Part shown: positions 7,402-15,161 of the stretch, piece by piece
How positions within the stretch are numbered: position 1 is the first letter of the stretch
Layout of the letters: every line of letters begins with the position of its first letter
NCBI GenBank assembly: GCA_947497585.1
Contig: CANMHG010000018.1
Location: 1-39,862 of the forward strand
From: an uncultured Bacillaceae bacterium
GTDB taxonomy: Bacteria; Bacillota; Bacilli; Bacillales; Bacillaceae_L
Length of the DNA stretch: 39,862 bases
Reading direction: 5' to 3'
Notes under the pieces: model-generated
What the model saw: only the letters and a program-made list of their open reading frames with translations
Databases searched by the model: none
What the model was told of the DNA's origin: nothing
Made by a program: the position numbers and the translations under genes

Positions 7402-7640
7402 AAGTGCCGGGGGTCAGACCCCCGGTGCGGTGATGCGTTAAACTGGTGGGGGTCAGACCCCCAGTGCGGTGATGCATTAAACTGATGGGGGTCAGACCCC
7501 CGGTGCGGTGGTGCGTTAAACTGATGGGGGTCAGACCCCTGGTGCGGTGGTGCGTTAAACCAGTGGGGGTCAGACCCCCAACGCAGTAATGCGTTAAAAC
7601 AATGGGGGCCTGACCCCCAGCACAGCAAAGCGGTAAAACA
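7402..7640. repeat. 39-bp tandem repeat array, six units
   Basis: The five-G start of the palindromic core GGGGGTCAGACCCCC falls at 7409, 7448, 7487, 7526, 7565 and 7604, an exact 39-bp period. Between cores lie 24 bases of the type GGTGCGGTGATGCGTTAAACT. The last unit changes to GGGGGCCTGACCCCC, the form seen at the other loci of the family. It fills the gap between ywrD and the chromate transporter genes. Confidence 0.95.
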
Positions 7641-7677
7641 ACAGAGGGCAGGTCTCACGCAAAGAAGGGATTTTTTT

Positions 7678-8241
7678 ATGAAGCATTGGCATTTATTTTT
7701 AGCTTTTTTTAAAGTAGGTATATTAGGGTACGGTGGTGGACCATCTTCTATTCCACTTGTTCATAAGGAAGTAGTCGATACGTACAAATGGATGAACAAT
7801 GATGAGTTTGCGGATGTACTGGCTCTTGGTAATACATTACCTGGGCCGATTGCAACGAAAATGGCTGGGTATATCGGCTATCGTGTGGCTGGCGTACTAG
7901 GGATGATTAATGCGATTGTGGCAACGATTGTCCCAACGATTATTCTTATGATCATCCTGTTAACGTCTTTAACTTCCTTTAAAGATCAACCATGGGTTGC
8001 TGGTATGACAAAAGCGGTGGTCCCGGTCGTGGGTGTTATGTTAGCTGTATTAACTTGGCAGTTTCTAGATGGCGCAAAAAAAGGACTTGGCTGGCTTAAG
8101 GTAGCCATTCTGGGTATCATCAGTTTAGTTCTTTTAGAAGGCTTCGGCATTCATCCGGGAATTATCATCGCCATTCTTTTACTGGCAGCTATTCTCCAAA
8201 AAGATAAGCAAGAAGTCAAAGAAGGGGGGACGTCAAATTGA
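7678..8241 (+). CDS. ywrB: Chromate transporter, N-terminal-type half (YwrB-like)
   Basis: 187 aa CHR-family protein, one half of a split chromate ion transporter. The family signature GYGGGPSSIPLVHKEVV lies at 18-34 and ALGNTLPGPIATKMAGYIGYR at about 50-70, followed by four or five helices. In B. subtilis the paired short genes ywrB and ywrA are reported to confer chromate resistance in E. coli only when both are present, so each probably forms half of the pore. GAAGGGA lies 7 bases before ATG 7678. The end overlaps the next start by four bases (TTGA), indicating tight coupling. Chromate is expelled or exchanged in known cases; sulfate analogue transport is possible. Confidence 0.9.
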   Translation: MKHWHLFLAFFKVGILGYGGGPSSIPLVHKEVVDTYKWMNNDEFADVLALGNTLPGPIATKMAGYIGYRVAGVLGMINAIVATIVPTIILMIILLTSLTSFKDQPWVAGMTKAVVPVVGVMLAVLTWQFLDGAKKGLGWLKVAILGIISLVLLEGFGIHPGIIIAILLLAAILQKDKQEVKEGGTSN

Positions 8242-8765
8242 TCTATTGGCAACTCTTTCTCGCCTTCTTCATACCAGGAATACTTGGCTATGGCGGTGGG
8301 CCAGCTTCGATTCCTCTTGTTGAAAATGAAGTTGTTCACAATTATGAGTGGTTAACGGTTAATGAATTCAGTGAGGTGCTTGCTCTAGGGAATGCATTAC
8401 CAGGACCAATTGCAACGAAAATGGCCGGGTATATTGGCTTTGCAGAAGCGGGTGTATTAGGAGCTGTTGTCGCAGTTTTCGCAACAGTCGCACCATCACT
8501 CATTCTCATGATTGGCTTACTCGGATTACTTTACAAATTCAAAGATTCACCAAAAGTAAAGCGAATGACAAACTACATTCGCCCAACCATTGCAGTACTT
8601 CTCGGACTAATGGCGATCCGTTTCTTTCTCACATCTTATGAGGGAACAGGCGCTTGGCAAACACTATTTCTAGTCGTAGCAAGCTTTTTATTAATGGAAA
8701 AGTGGAAGGTGCATCCTGCTTATGTGATTGTAGGAGCACTAGGTTACGGAGCTTTAGTTTTATAA
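8238..8765 (+). CDS. ywrA: Chromate transporter, second half (YwrA-like)
   Basis: 175 aa CHR-family protein, paralogue of the preceding gene: it repeats GILGYGGGPASIPLVENEVV and ALGNALPGPIATKMAGYIGF. About five membrane helices. The TTG start at 8238 overlaps the upstream TGA, with AAGGGGGG at 8222-8229 as ribosome site. The two halves presumably assemble with opposite topology, as described for short CHR proteins. A hairpin at 8777-8801 follows. Confidence 0.9.
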   Translation: MIYWQLFLAFFIPGILGYGGGPASIPLVENEVVHNYEWLTVNEFSEVLALGNALPGPIATKMAGYIGFAEAGVLGAVVAVFATVAPSLILMIGLLGLLYKFKDSPKVKRMTNYIRPTIAVLLGLMAIRFFLTSYEGTGAWQTLFLVVASFLLMEKWKVHPAYVIVGALGYGALVL

Positions 8766-8776
8766 AAAAAACATAG

Positions 8777-8801
8777 AGGTCAGGCATACATAGCCTGACC
8801 T
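8777..8801 (+). terminator. hairpin after the chromate transporter genes
   Basis: AGGTCAGGC and GCCTGACCT form a nine-pair stem with a seven-base loop. No good T run follows on the plus strand, so termination may be partial and pcp may be partly co-transcribed. Confidence 0.5.
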
Positions 8802-8830
8802 TCATCTAAAGGGAAAGGTGACAGACAATT

Positions 8831-9436
8831 ATGAAAACATTATTACTAACCGGCTTTGAACCATTCTTAGGCTTTCCTATTAATCCAACGGAGCAAATTG
8901 TAAAAGCATTAGATGGTCGAACCATTGGAGGCTATCAAATTGTAGGTAAGATACTACCTGTTGATTTTGCAGAGTCAGCAGTAAAATGCGTAGAATATTT
9001 TTCTGAAGTTCAACCTGATGTTGTGATTTCTCTTGGGTTAGCAGGTGGCCGCTCAAAAATTACACCTGAACGAATTGCGATCAATGTGCGTGATGGTGAA
9101 GCAGACAACCGAGGTGTGAAACTGCAAGATTCTCCAATTGAAGAAGAAGGACCAGCTGGTTATTTTTCAACACTACCAATCCGTAAATTCGTAGATACAC
9201 TTCAGGAAAAAGGACTTCCAGCTAACATCTCAAACTCTGCAGGCACGTATCTTTGTAATAACGTGATGTACTCCGTGTTACATAAGATTGAACAAGAAGG
9301 CCTAAACGGTGTTCGCGCTGGCTTTATTCATATCCCAGCTTCACACGAGCTAGCTGTGAAGCATCCGAAACTACCAAGTTGGTCTAGTACGGATCTAGAA
9401 CAAGCAGTTAGGTATATGATTGAAGTGCTAGATTAA
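8831..9436 (+). CDS. pcp: Pyroglutamyl peptidase I (pyrrolidone-carboxylate peptidase)
   Basis: 201 aa member of peptidase family C15, a cytoplasmic cysteine peptidase that removes N-terminal pyroglutamate. It opens with LLTGFEPFLGFPINPTEQ. The catalytic triad is in place: Glu80 in ITPERIAINV, Cys142 in GTYLCNNVMY and His167 in AGFIHIPASHE. It is slightly shorter than B. subtilis Pcp (215 aa). GGGAAAGGTGA upstream serves ATG 8831. Its position after a gamma-glutamyltransferase fits release of pyroglutamate (5-oxoproline) and glutamate from gamma-glutamyl and pyroglutamyl peptides. Confidence 0.95.
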   Translation: MKTLLLTGFEPFLGFPINPTEQIVKALDGRTIGGYQIVGKILPVDFAESAVKCVEYFSEVQPDVVISLGLAGGRSKITPERIAINVRDGEADNRGVKLQDSPIEEEGPAGYFSTLPIRKFVDTLQEKGLPANISNSAGTYLCNNVMYSVLHKIEQEGLNGVRAGFIHIPASHELAVKHPKLPSWSSTDLEQAVRYMIEVLD

Positions 9437-9444
9437 GGGGAAAA

Positions 9445-9556
9445 CGAATATTATAGCGAGAAGGACGAGTATTTTTCTAGAGGGGCGAATATTTTAGAGC
9501 TGTAAGCGAGTATATTTATATTTCCGCGAGAATAGTAACCTTTTCCGCGAATATCT
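9445..9556. repeat. Helically phased short repeat (about 20.5 bp period)
   Basis: Variants of CGAATATT or CGAGTATT start at 9445, 9466, 9486, 9507, 9527 and 9548, spacings 21, 20, 21, 20 and 21. That is two turns of B-DNA per unit, so all copies face the same side of the helix. It occupies the 236-bp gap between pcp and the DUF1028 gene; nothing else is evident in that gap. Confidence 0.7.
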
Positions 9557-9672
9557 CAGTCTATCTGAAAAATGACGCGCCGTATAAGGGGTAAATCTAA
9601 CAATTTAAACACCCAAAATATGTTTTCAAAACAAATATCACTAAAAAACATCCCGTAAGGAGGCCAAATATC

Positions 9673-10503
9673 ATGACATTTTCAATCGTAGGATTCGACC
9701 CGAAAACAAAAGAGCTAGGTATTGCCACACAATCGAAATTTTTAGGTGTAGGAGCAGTCGTTCCCTGGGCAGTAGCCGGAGTTGGAGCTGTAGCAACTCA
9801 ATCGTATGCTAACACATCATATGGACCAAACGGACTAGAGTTAATGGCATCAGGTAAAAGCGCACAGGAAACATTAGATATCCTTACTTCAAATGATGAC
9901 CAAAGGGAGCTAAGGCAAGCTGGGGTTGTTGATGCAAACGGTAATTCGGCTACCTTCACAGGTGAAAAGTGCTATGACTGGGCAGGCGGAATCGCAGGAG
10001 AAAACTTTGCTGCACAAGGAAACATCCTAATAAGTGAGGAAACAGTTCAAGCAATGGCAAGTACATTCCAAGAAACTGAGGGTACCCTTGCAGAGCGTTT
10101 ATTAGCTGCATTAGATGCCGGACAAGCAGCAGGTGGAGATAGTCGTGGTATGCAATCAGCAGCTTTACTGGTTGTAAAAGAAAAAGGTGGTTACGGCGGA
10201 TACAACGATCGCTTCATCGACCTTCGTGTAGACGATCATCCAGACCCAATTAAGGAGCTAATTCGTATCTATCAATTACAACAATTATACTTTGCACCAA
10301 CGAAGGAAGAGAACATTCTTGAAATAACAGGTGAAGTACAAAACGAGCTTACTACTCATCTTAAAAGACTAGGGTATTTAGTAGATGATAACCTATTTAA
10401 AGCACTAACCACCTATATTCACACAGAAAACTTCGAGGCTCGCGAACAAGCGGAAGGCAAAATTGACCGTGATATTTTGGAGTATATGAAAAACCAAGCT
10501 TAA
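9673..10503 (+). CDS. DUF1028 family protein (Ntn-hydrolase-like)
   Basis: 276 aa. Residues 2-210 are a DUF1028 domain: FSIVGFDPKTKELGIATQS, VGAVVPWAVAGVGAVATQS, a GMQSAALLVV segment and a final YNDRFIDLRVDDHPDPIKEL. The family adopts an Ntn-hydrolase-like fold and often lies beside gamma-glutamyltransferase or peptidase genes, but its reaction is not established. The last 65 residues form an extra helical domain. AAGGAGG (9657-9663) gives a strong ribosome site for ATG 9673. A terminator at 10517 follows. I infer an amidase- or peptidase-like role in the same salvage pathway as ywrD and pcp. Confidence 0.85.
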   Translation: MTFSIVGFDPKTKELGIATQSKFLGVGAVVPWAVAGVGAVATQSYANTSYGPNGLELMASGKSAQETLDILTSNDDQRELRQAGVVDANGNSATFTGEKCYDWAGGIAGENFAAQGNILISEETVQAMASTFQETEGTLAERLLAALDAGQAAGGDSRGMQSAALLVVKEKGGYGGYNDRFIDLRVDDHPDPIKELIRIYQLQQLYFAPTKEENILEITGEVQNELTTHLKRLGYLVDDNLFKALTTYIHTENFEAREQAEGKIDRDILEYMKNQA

Positions 10504-10516
10504 TAGATTTTACAGG

Positions 10517-10545
10517 CAGTGTCAGCAGATGTTGGCACTGTTTTT
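10517..10545 (+). terminator. intrinsic terminator after the DUF1028 gene
   Basis: CAGTGTCA and TGGCACTG form a stem, followed by TTTTT at 10541-10545. Confidence 0.8.
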
Positions 10546-10587
10546 CATAGTCTAGGAATAATAGAAAGCAACCATGTGTATAACAAA

Positions 10588-10742
10588 GTCTAAAGCTTTA
10601 CTACGTCCAGCTCCGGCACCTAGCCCCTTGAGGTCAAATAACCTGTGCCATAAAAAGTCTAAGTGCGGACTTTTTATGGCACAGAACATTTGCTTGTCGG
10701 GGCTGACCAAGGTACCTGCGCTTTTGCATACTGCAAAATTTG
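10588..10742. repeat. Long palindromic intergenic element
   Basis: A nested palindrome. Outer arms contain AAAGC ... GGCACCTAGCCCC and CGGGGCTGACCAAGGTACC; the centre is a near-perfect hairpin, CTGTGCCATAAAAAGTC (10642-10658) against GACTTTTTATGGCACAG (10669-10685). From memory, elements of the type CCAGCTCCGGC...TAGCCCC...CTTGTCGGGGCTGACCAAGG are scattered through many Bacillus and Geobacillus genomes. Function unknown. It fills most of the 10504-10777 gap. Confidence 0.75.
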
Positions 10743-10777
10743 TAGAAACTTTAATTATAATTTTTATATAACAACTA

Positions 10778-10806
10778 TTGACGGTGGACAAAGAAATAAG
10801 CATAAT
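10778..10806 (+). promoter_or_regulatory. Candidate sigma-A promoter of the symporter operon
   Basis: TTGACG (10778-10783) and CATAAT (10801-10806) are separated by exactly 17 bases; each matches five of six consensus positions. Confidence 0.65.
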
Positions 10807-10889
10807 TTAATTACTAGAATTTTCATAAAATTAACACATCTATATTGTAACTATCGCTATAGTGAAAAAGCCTTTCTAGTGGGCTCTAA

Positions 10890-10905
10890 ATGACAACGCT
10901 TACAT
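10890..10905. promoter_or_regulatory. cre site (CcpA operator)
   Basis: ATGACAACGCTTACAT matches the cre consensus WTGNNARCGNWWWCAW at every defined position. It lies about 85 bases downstream of the candidate promoter and just before the ribosome site of the first gene, a position where CcpA would block elongation. It implies carbon catabolite repression of the symporter operon. Confidence 0.75.
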
Positions 10906-10924
10906 AATAGGAGGTCATTCGACA

Positions 10925-11107
10925 TTGCTAATCTTATTCTTCATCCTTCTAATAACAGGTGGTAGTCTATTCTTTGCTTTTAAGAAAAAGCGTCCACAGT
11001 TCTTACTCGTACCATTTGCATCCATCTTTGCTTACTTCATTGTTGAAATCATACTCTTTCCTGCGCCTTTGTCCGACACACTTAAATTCATCTTTGGTCT
11101 ACGTTAA
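10925..11107 (+). CDS. Small membrane protein of unknown function
   Basis: 60 aa with two membrane helices (about 2-18 and 27-45) separated by a KKKRPQF turn; not recognised. AGGAGGT (10909-10915) lies 9 bases before a TTG start at 10925. A 130-base gap separates it from the symporter small subunit, and no terminator is apparent between them, so it is probably the first gene of that operon. It may be an accessory peptide of the transporter, which is inference from position only. Confidence 0.6.
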   Translation: MLILFFILLITGGSLFFAFKKKRPQFLLVPFASIFAYFIVEIILFPAPLSDTLKFIFGLR

Positions 11108-11237
11108 GTTACTTCCATAAAAAATTTTCATATTTAGTAAAACTCAAATTGAAAATTAAACTGAAAGGCAGGTGGTGACTCCTACTCTACTCGTCTCATG
11201 ATCAAGCTAGTTTTAAAGATTAATGGAGGTGGACCTT

Positions 11238-11540
11238 TTGAAAAAAATTGATAAAAAAATAGCGGATGGCTATTTCCGTGAGCGCACTCGTAATATCATT
11301 ATCTACTTAATTATTTGGTTTATCGTTTCCTTTGGTGTTGTATTTTTTGCAGAGCCTTTAAGTGGCTTCTCGATTAACGGATTTCCGTTTCACTACTTTA
11401 TGGGAGCACAAGGTGCAGTAGTAACCTTTATTGTCCTGCTTTTCATTAATGCAAAAGTAAGTGATAATATTGATCGCAAATATGGAATTGATGAAAGCAA
11501 AAATGAGCAAATTAGCTCCGGTAAGGTACTTGATCACTAG
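11238..11540 (+). CDS. Sodium:solute symporter small subunit (DUF4212-like)
   Basis: 100 aa with two membrane helices and the pattern of the DUF4212 small subunits: RERTRNIIIYLIIWFIVSFG, then a GFPFHYFMGAQGAVVTFIVL helix and a C-terminal DRKYGI. Such proteins are encoded directly before large symporter subunits of the VC_2705 type. The related DUF485 family (B. subtilis YwcB) is an alternative label, but the FxxGAQG and D(R/K)KY features favour DUF4212. The start is TTG 11238: GGAGGTG (11225-11231) lies 6 bases upstream. A farther ATG at 11223 would overlap that ribosome site and has none of its own. It likely stabilises or regulates the large subunit. Confidence 0.8.
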   Translation: MKKIDKKIADGYFRERTRNIIIYLIIWFIVSFGVVFFAEPLSGFSINGFPFHYFMGAQGAVVTFIVLLFINAKVSDNIDRKYGIDESKNEQISSGKVLDH

Positions 11541-11573
11541 AAATGAGTTGCTTTTTAAAAAGGGGGATGAAAT

Positions 11574-13238
11574 GTGGATACACAGTTTTTGGTCTCATTA
11601 ACAATTATTCTAGCAACATTCGGTTTATATATTGGAATTGCAGTTTATAACAAAGCAAAAGCAACTTCTGACTTTTACGTAGCAGGACGTGGGGTACCAC
11701 CAATTTTTAACGGTATGGCAATCGGCGCAGACTGGATGAGTGCAGCGTCATTCATCGGGATGGCTGGTACAATCATGCTACTTGGTTATGATGGTCTTGC
11801 TTATATCATGGGCTGGACAGGTGGATATTTGCTTTTAACATTCTTATTAGCTCCACAATTACGTAAATATGGCCGTTATACTGTGCCTGAATTTATCGGG
11901 GATCGTTATAATAGTCATACTGCACGTATTATTGCAGCACTATGTACAATTATTATCAGTTTTACATATTCAATTGGTCAGTTATCTGGATCAGGTGTTG
12001 TAATCGGTCGTTTATTTGAAATCGATGCAAAACTTGGAACGATGATTGGGGTAGTTCTTATCGCATTCTATGCAGCATTCGGTGGAATGAAGGGGATCAC
12101 TTGGACACAGGTTGCTCAATACATCATTTTAATTGTTGCGTACCTAATTCCAGTTATCTTCATGTCACTACAGATCACGGGTAACCCGGCACCATGGTTA
12201 TCTTACGGAAAAATTGTTGAGGAAATGGGAGCGCTCGACCGCGAATTAGGGATTTCTGAATACTTTGCGCCATTTACAAACGGTACGAAGTGGCAGTTCT
12301 TAGCACTTATGTTTACACTAATGGCTGGTACAGCGGGATTACCACATGTAATTGTTCGTTTTTACACAGTTTCTACAATGAAGGCTGCACGCTGGTCAGG
12401 GGCTTGGGCACTATTATTTATCGGTCTATTATATTTATCTGCACCTGCCTATGCAGCGTTTTCTCGTTTTATTTTAATGAAAAATATCGTTGGGCAAAAG
12501 TTGACTGAGCTTCCGGCTTGGACGGAAACTTGGGTCAACACAGGAAAATTAAAACTAGCTGATAGCAATGGTGATGGAATTTTACAATGGCAAGAGCTTA
12601 CAATTGCCAATGACATTGTTGTAATGGCAACTCCTGAGATTGCTAACCTTGGCGTATTTGTTATTGGATTAGTAGCAGCGGGAGCTATGGCAGCAGCACT
12701 TTCAACAGCTGGTGGTCTAATGATTGCCATTTCATCTTCATTTGCACATGACATCTATTATCGTGTGTTAAAACCACAAGCTTCAGAGAAAAATCGTTTA
12801 AGTGTAGCACGTTGGTCGATTTTAGTAGCAACATTACTTGCAGGTCTTATTGCATTAAACCCACCAGGAGCAATCACTCAAATCGTTGCATGGGCATTCG
12901 CACTTGCTTCAGGCACGTTCTTTCCAGCACTACTTTTAGGAGTATGGTGGAAACGTTCAAACGCACAAGGTGTAACGGCAGGGATGATTGTTGGTCTTGC
13001 AGTAACACTCGCTTATATATTTGCAGCTAAATACGGTGGTTTCACAATCGCTGGAATTATTGATACAGGTGCCGGCGTTTTTGGAGCAGCAGCAGCTATT
13101 CTAACAAACGTAATCGTGTCATTACGTACAGAAGCACCTTCACAACAACTACAAGACGAAGTTATGGACTTACGTTATCCTGAACAAATGACTTATAAGG
13201 ATGGCCAAGTATGGTTAAAGGATGACTCATCACTATAA
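11574..13238 (+). CDS. Sodium:solute symporter large subunit (ActP/VC_2705-like)
   Basis: 554 aa, SSS family with about 13 membrane helices. Landmarks are ADWMSAASFIGMAGTIMLLGYDG, the GRYTVPEFIGDRY loop, FGGMKGITWTQVAQY and VAAGAMAAALSTAGGLM. Members import acetate or other small carboxylates with sodium. A loop carries a canonical EF-hand-type calcium loop, DSNGDGILQWQE (residues 330-341), which may couple transport to calcium. The GTG start at 11574 is served by AGGGGGA (11561-11567). It follows the small subunit by 33 bases and precedes a cNMP/CBS/nucleotidyltransferase-like gene by 15. The substrate cannot be read from sequence; acetate is likely given the family and the cre site. Confidence 0.88.
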   Translation: MDTQFLVSLTIILATFGLYIGIAVYNKAKATSDFYVAGRGVPPIFNGMAIGADWMSAASFIGMAGTIMLLGYDGLAYIMGWTGGYLLLTFLLAPQLRKYGRYTVPEFIGDRYNSHTARIIAALCTIIISFTYSIGQLSGSGVVIGRLFEIDAKLGTMIGVVLIAFYAAFGGMKGITWTQVAQYIILIVAYLIPVIFMSLQITGNPAPWLSYGKIVEEMGALDRELGISEYFAPFTNGTKWQFLALMFTLMAGTAGLPHVIVRFYTVSTMKAARWSGAWALLFIGLLYLSAPAYAAFSRFILMKNIVGQKLTELPAWTETWVNTGKLKLADSNGDGILQWQELTIANDIVVMATPEIANLGVFVIGLVAAGAMAAALSTAGGLMIAISSSFAHDIYYRVLKPQASEKNRLSVARWSILVATLLAGLIALNPPGAITQIVAWAFALASGTFFPALLLGVWWKRSNAQGVTAGMIVGLAVTLAYIFAAKYGGFTIAGIIDTGAGVFGAAAAILTNVIVSLRTEAPSQQLQDEVMDLRYPEQMTYKDGQVWLKDDSSL

Positions 13239-13253
13239 AGAGGGTTAACTAAA

Positions 13254-15143
13254 ATGGAAAAGATATATGAAAGTGTCAAGTTTCATCCAATTTTCAGGGG
13301 TATAGAAAAGGAAGAAGCAATGGAATTACTGACCCTTTGCCAGCTTCGAAACTATGAAAAATTGAATATCATTTTCCATGCAGATAAGCAGCGAGAGGGC
13401 CTCCTTTTGCTGCTTTCTGGCATTGCGGAGGTGTATGTTGCCTCAGCAAACACATCACACCGTGAAGAGGTACTAGAAGTAGTTCAAACAGGGGAAATGA
13501 TCGGTTTTTCAAGCCTAGCTGATTTTTTAGGCGTATCAAAAAAAGATCAAAGAGTAGATCAAATTGTTGAGGTTAGGGCAATAGAAGAAGTAGAGGCATT
13601 GTATATTCCTTTTTCAGTCTTTGCGAAACGTTGGGATGATAAGGATTTACATGATTACTTATTAGCCCAAGTATCTGTACGTCTAAAGGATGTCTATGTC
13701 TCATTGGCAGAGCAAGTGAAACTCGCTCGTCAATTTGGAGAAAGTGAAACAATGGTCGTACGAGTGCAAGACCTCATGTCTTCCCCAGTCATATCAGTAA
13801 CTTCAAAAGATACAATCAAGACGGTCGCTGAAAAAATGACTAGCCATCGTACTAGCTCAGTTTTAGTAACTGAACAAGAACGACTCACAGGAATTATTAC
13901 AGAACAGGATTTAATTTCTAGAGTGATTGTGAATCCTACAGTTTCATCGGACGACACTGCTAGCAAAATTATGACGGCAAGTCCTATAACAATATCTAGG
14001 TTTGCTTATTACTATGATGCATTATCTAAGCTCATTCTAAATGGCGTAAAGCACTTACCTGTTGTTGATGAACAAAAGGTGGTAGGGGTTATAACTTTAT
14101 CAGATCTTCTTCGTAAAAAGAATGAAAACATGGTAAAAACGATTCAGCGAATTGAAAGTGCAAATGAAGAAACTATGCCGGAGATTAAACAAGAGATTTA
14201 TGGAATAGTAGCGACACTACTAAATGGTAAAGTCCCAATTCTTCATACACTAGATGTCGTCACCACACTGTATGACCGACTAGTTGAGCAGTGCATTAAT
14301 CTAGCAGTTTCAAATCTAAAAAAACAAGGACTACAAACTACACATTCCTTTTGCTTTTTTCAAATGGGAAGTAGTGGACGTAAGGAACAGTTTTTACTAA
14401 CAGACCAAGATCATTTTCTAGTGTTTGAAGATGGAGGCGATGAAAGCTACTTTACAAGTCTTTCTCATGAGATTGTAAGATTGTTAGGGCTTGCTGGGTA
14501 TGCTAAATGTAAAGGTGACATGATGGCAAGTAATCCCTTATGGATGGGCTCTATCAGTCAGTGGCAAAATCGGGTTCATAACTGGACCTTACAGTCTACA
14601 AATCAAAATTTGCTTCTAGCACAAAACTTTTTTTCCTATCGTTTCATGTATGGAAATAGTGAACTTTATGGGGAATTTGAGAAAACGATAAAGGAACAAC
14701 TATCCAGGGGGAAGATCTTTTACTATCGACTAACAGAACTTGAAAAAGAGAATCAAATTCCTTTGTTAGAACATCCTATCAGGGCCATTTTTCGATTAGA
14801 ACGAAAGCAGGTAGATATGAAGAAAGAAGTCCTATTTCCATTTCATCATAGTCTTCAAATTCTAAGTCTATTAAACGGCATACTATCAGGTACGCCAGTG
14901 GAGAGGATTGAAAAACTCGTTGAGAAAAAGATTCTATCCGAAGACTTTGCGAAGGATATCAAACTAGCATTTAGTGGGATTATGACAGTTTATGTGAAAA
15001 AGAGATGGCACCAACATGAACGCGAGGAACCAATTACATCTACATTACAATTCTCCCACCTCACATCAAGAGAAAAAGAAGAACTAATGTTAAGCTTGAA
15101 AACATTAAGAGAACTACAAAACGTTGTATTTTCTTACTTCTAA
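13254..15143 (+). CDS. cNMP-binding, CBS-pair and DUF294 nucleotidyltransferase-like protein
   Basis: 629 aa signalling protein with four modules. A cyclic-nucleotide-binding-like fold spans about 10-135. A pair of CBS domains covers about 172-292 (VQDLMSSPVISV, then KIMTASPITISR and GVKHLPVVDE). A DUF294 nucleotidyltransferase-like domain at about 310-450 has GSSGRKEQ (372-379) and TDQDH (383-387), the GlnD-type active-site motif. A DUF294_C helical domain closes the protein. By family it resembles GlnD-like regulators sensing adenylates (CBS) and modifying a partner. It sits between the symporter and the exonuclease, as such genes do in other bacteria, so it probably controls the symporter. 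No catalytic activity is proven for the family. Confidence 0.85.
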   Translation: MEKIYESVKFHPIFRGIEKEEAMELLTLCQLRNYEKLNIIFHADKQREGLLLLLSGIAEVYVASANTSHREEVLEVVQTGEMIGFSSLADFLGVSKKDQRVDQIVEVRAIEEVEALYIPFSVFAKRWDDKDLHDYLLAQVSVRLKDVYVSLAEQVKLARQFGESETMVVRVQDLMSSPVISVTSKDTIKTVAEKMTSHRTSSVLVTEQERLTGIITEQDLISRVIVNPTVSSDDTASKIMTASPITISRFAYYYDALSKLILNGVKHLPVVDEQKVVGVITLSDLLRKKNENMVKTIQRIESANEETMPEIKQEIYGIVATLLNGKVPILHTLDVVTTLYDRLVEQCINLAVSNLKKQGLQTTHSFCFFQMGSSGRKEQFLLTDQDHFLVFEDGGDESYFTSLSHEIVRLLGLAGYAKCKGDMMASNPLWMGSISQWQNRVHNWTLQSTNQNLLLAQNFFSYRFMYGNSELYGEFEKTIKEQLSRGKIFYYRLTELEKENQIPLLEHPIRAIFRLERKQVDMKKEVLFPFHHSLQILSLLNGILSGTPVERIEKLVEKKILSEDFAKDIKLAFSGIMTVYVKKRWHQHEREEPITSTLQFSHLTSREKEELMLSLKTLRELQNVVFSYF

Positions 15144-15161
15144 TGGGAAGGAGGTAGATTA

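Noticed and set aside
7402..7640. CRISPR array
   Set aside because: The intervals between palindromic cores are near copies of one another, not unique spacers, and there are no cas genes. The same applies to the 52-bp arrays.
7362..7658. Minus-strand frame encoding a GSDPHQFNASPH-type repeat protein
   Set aside because: It is the 39-bp (13-codon) tandem repeat read as protein; a period divisible by three keeps any frame open. There is no ribosome site and it overlaps the end of ywrD.
10574..10893. Small frames on both strands across 10552-10893
   Set aside because: They lie in the long palindromic element and the promoter region and show no coding features.
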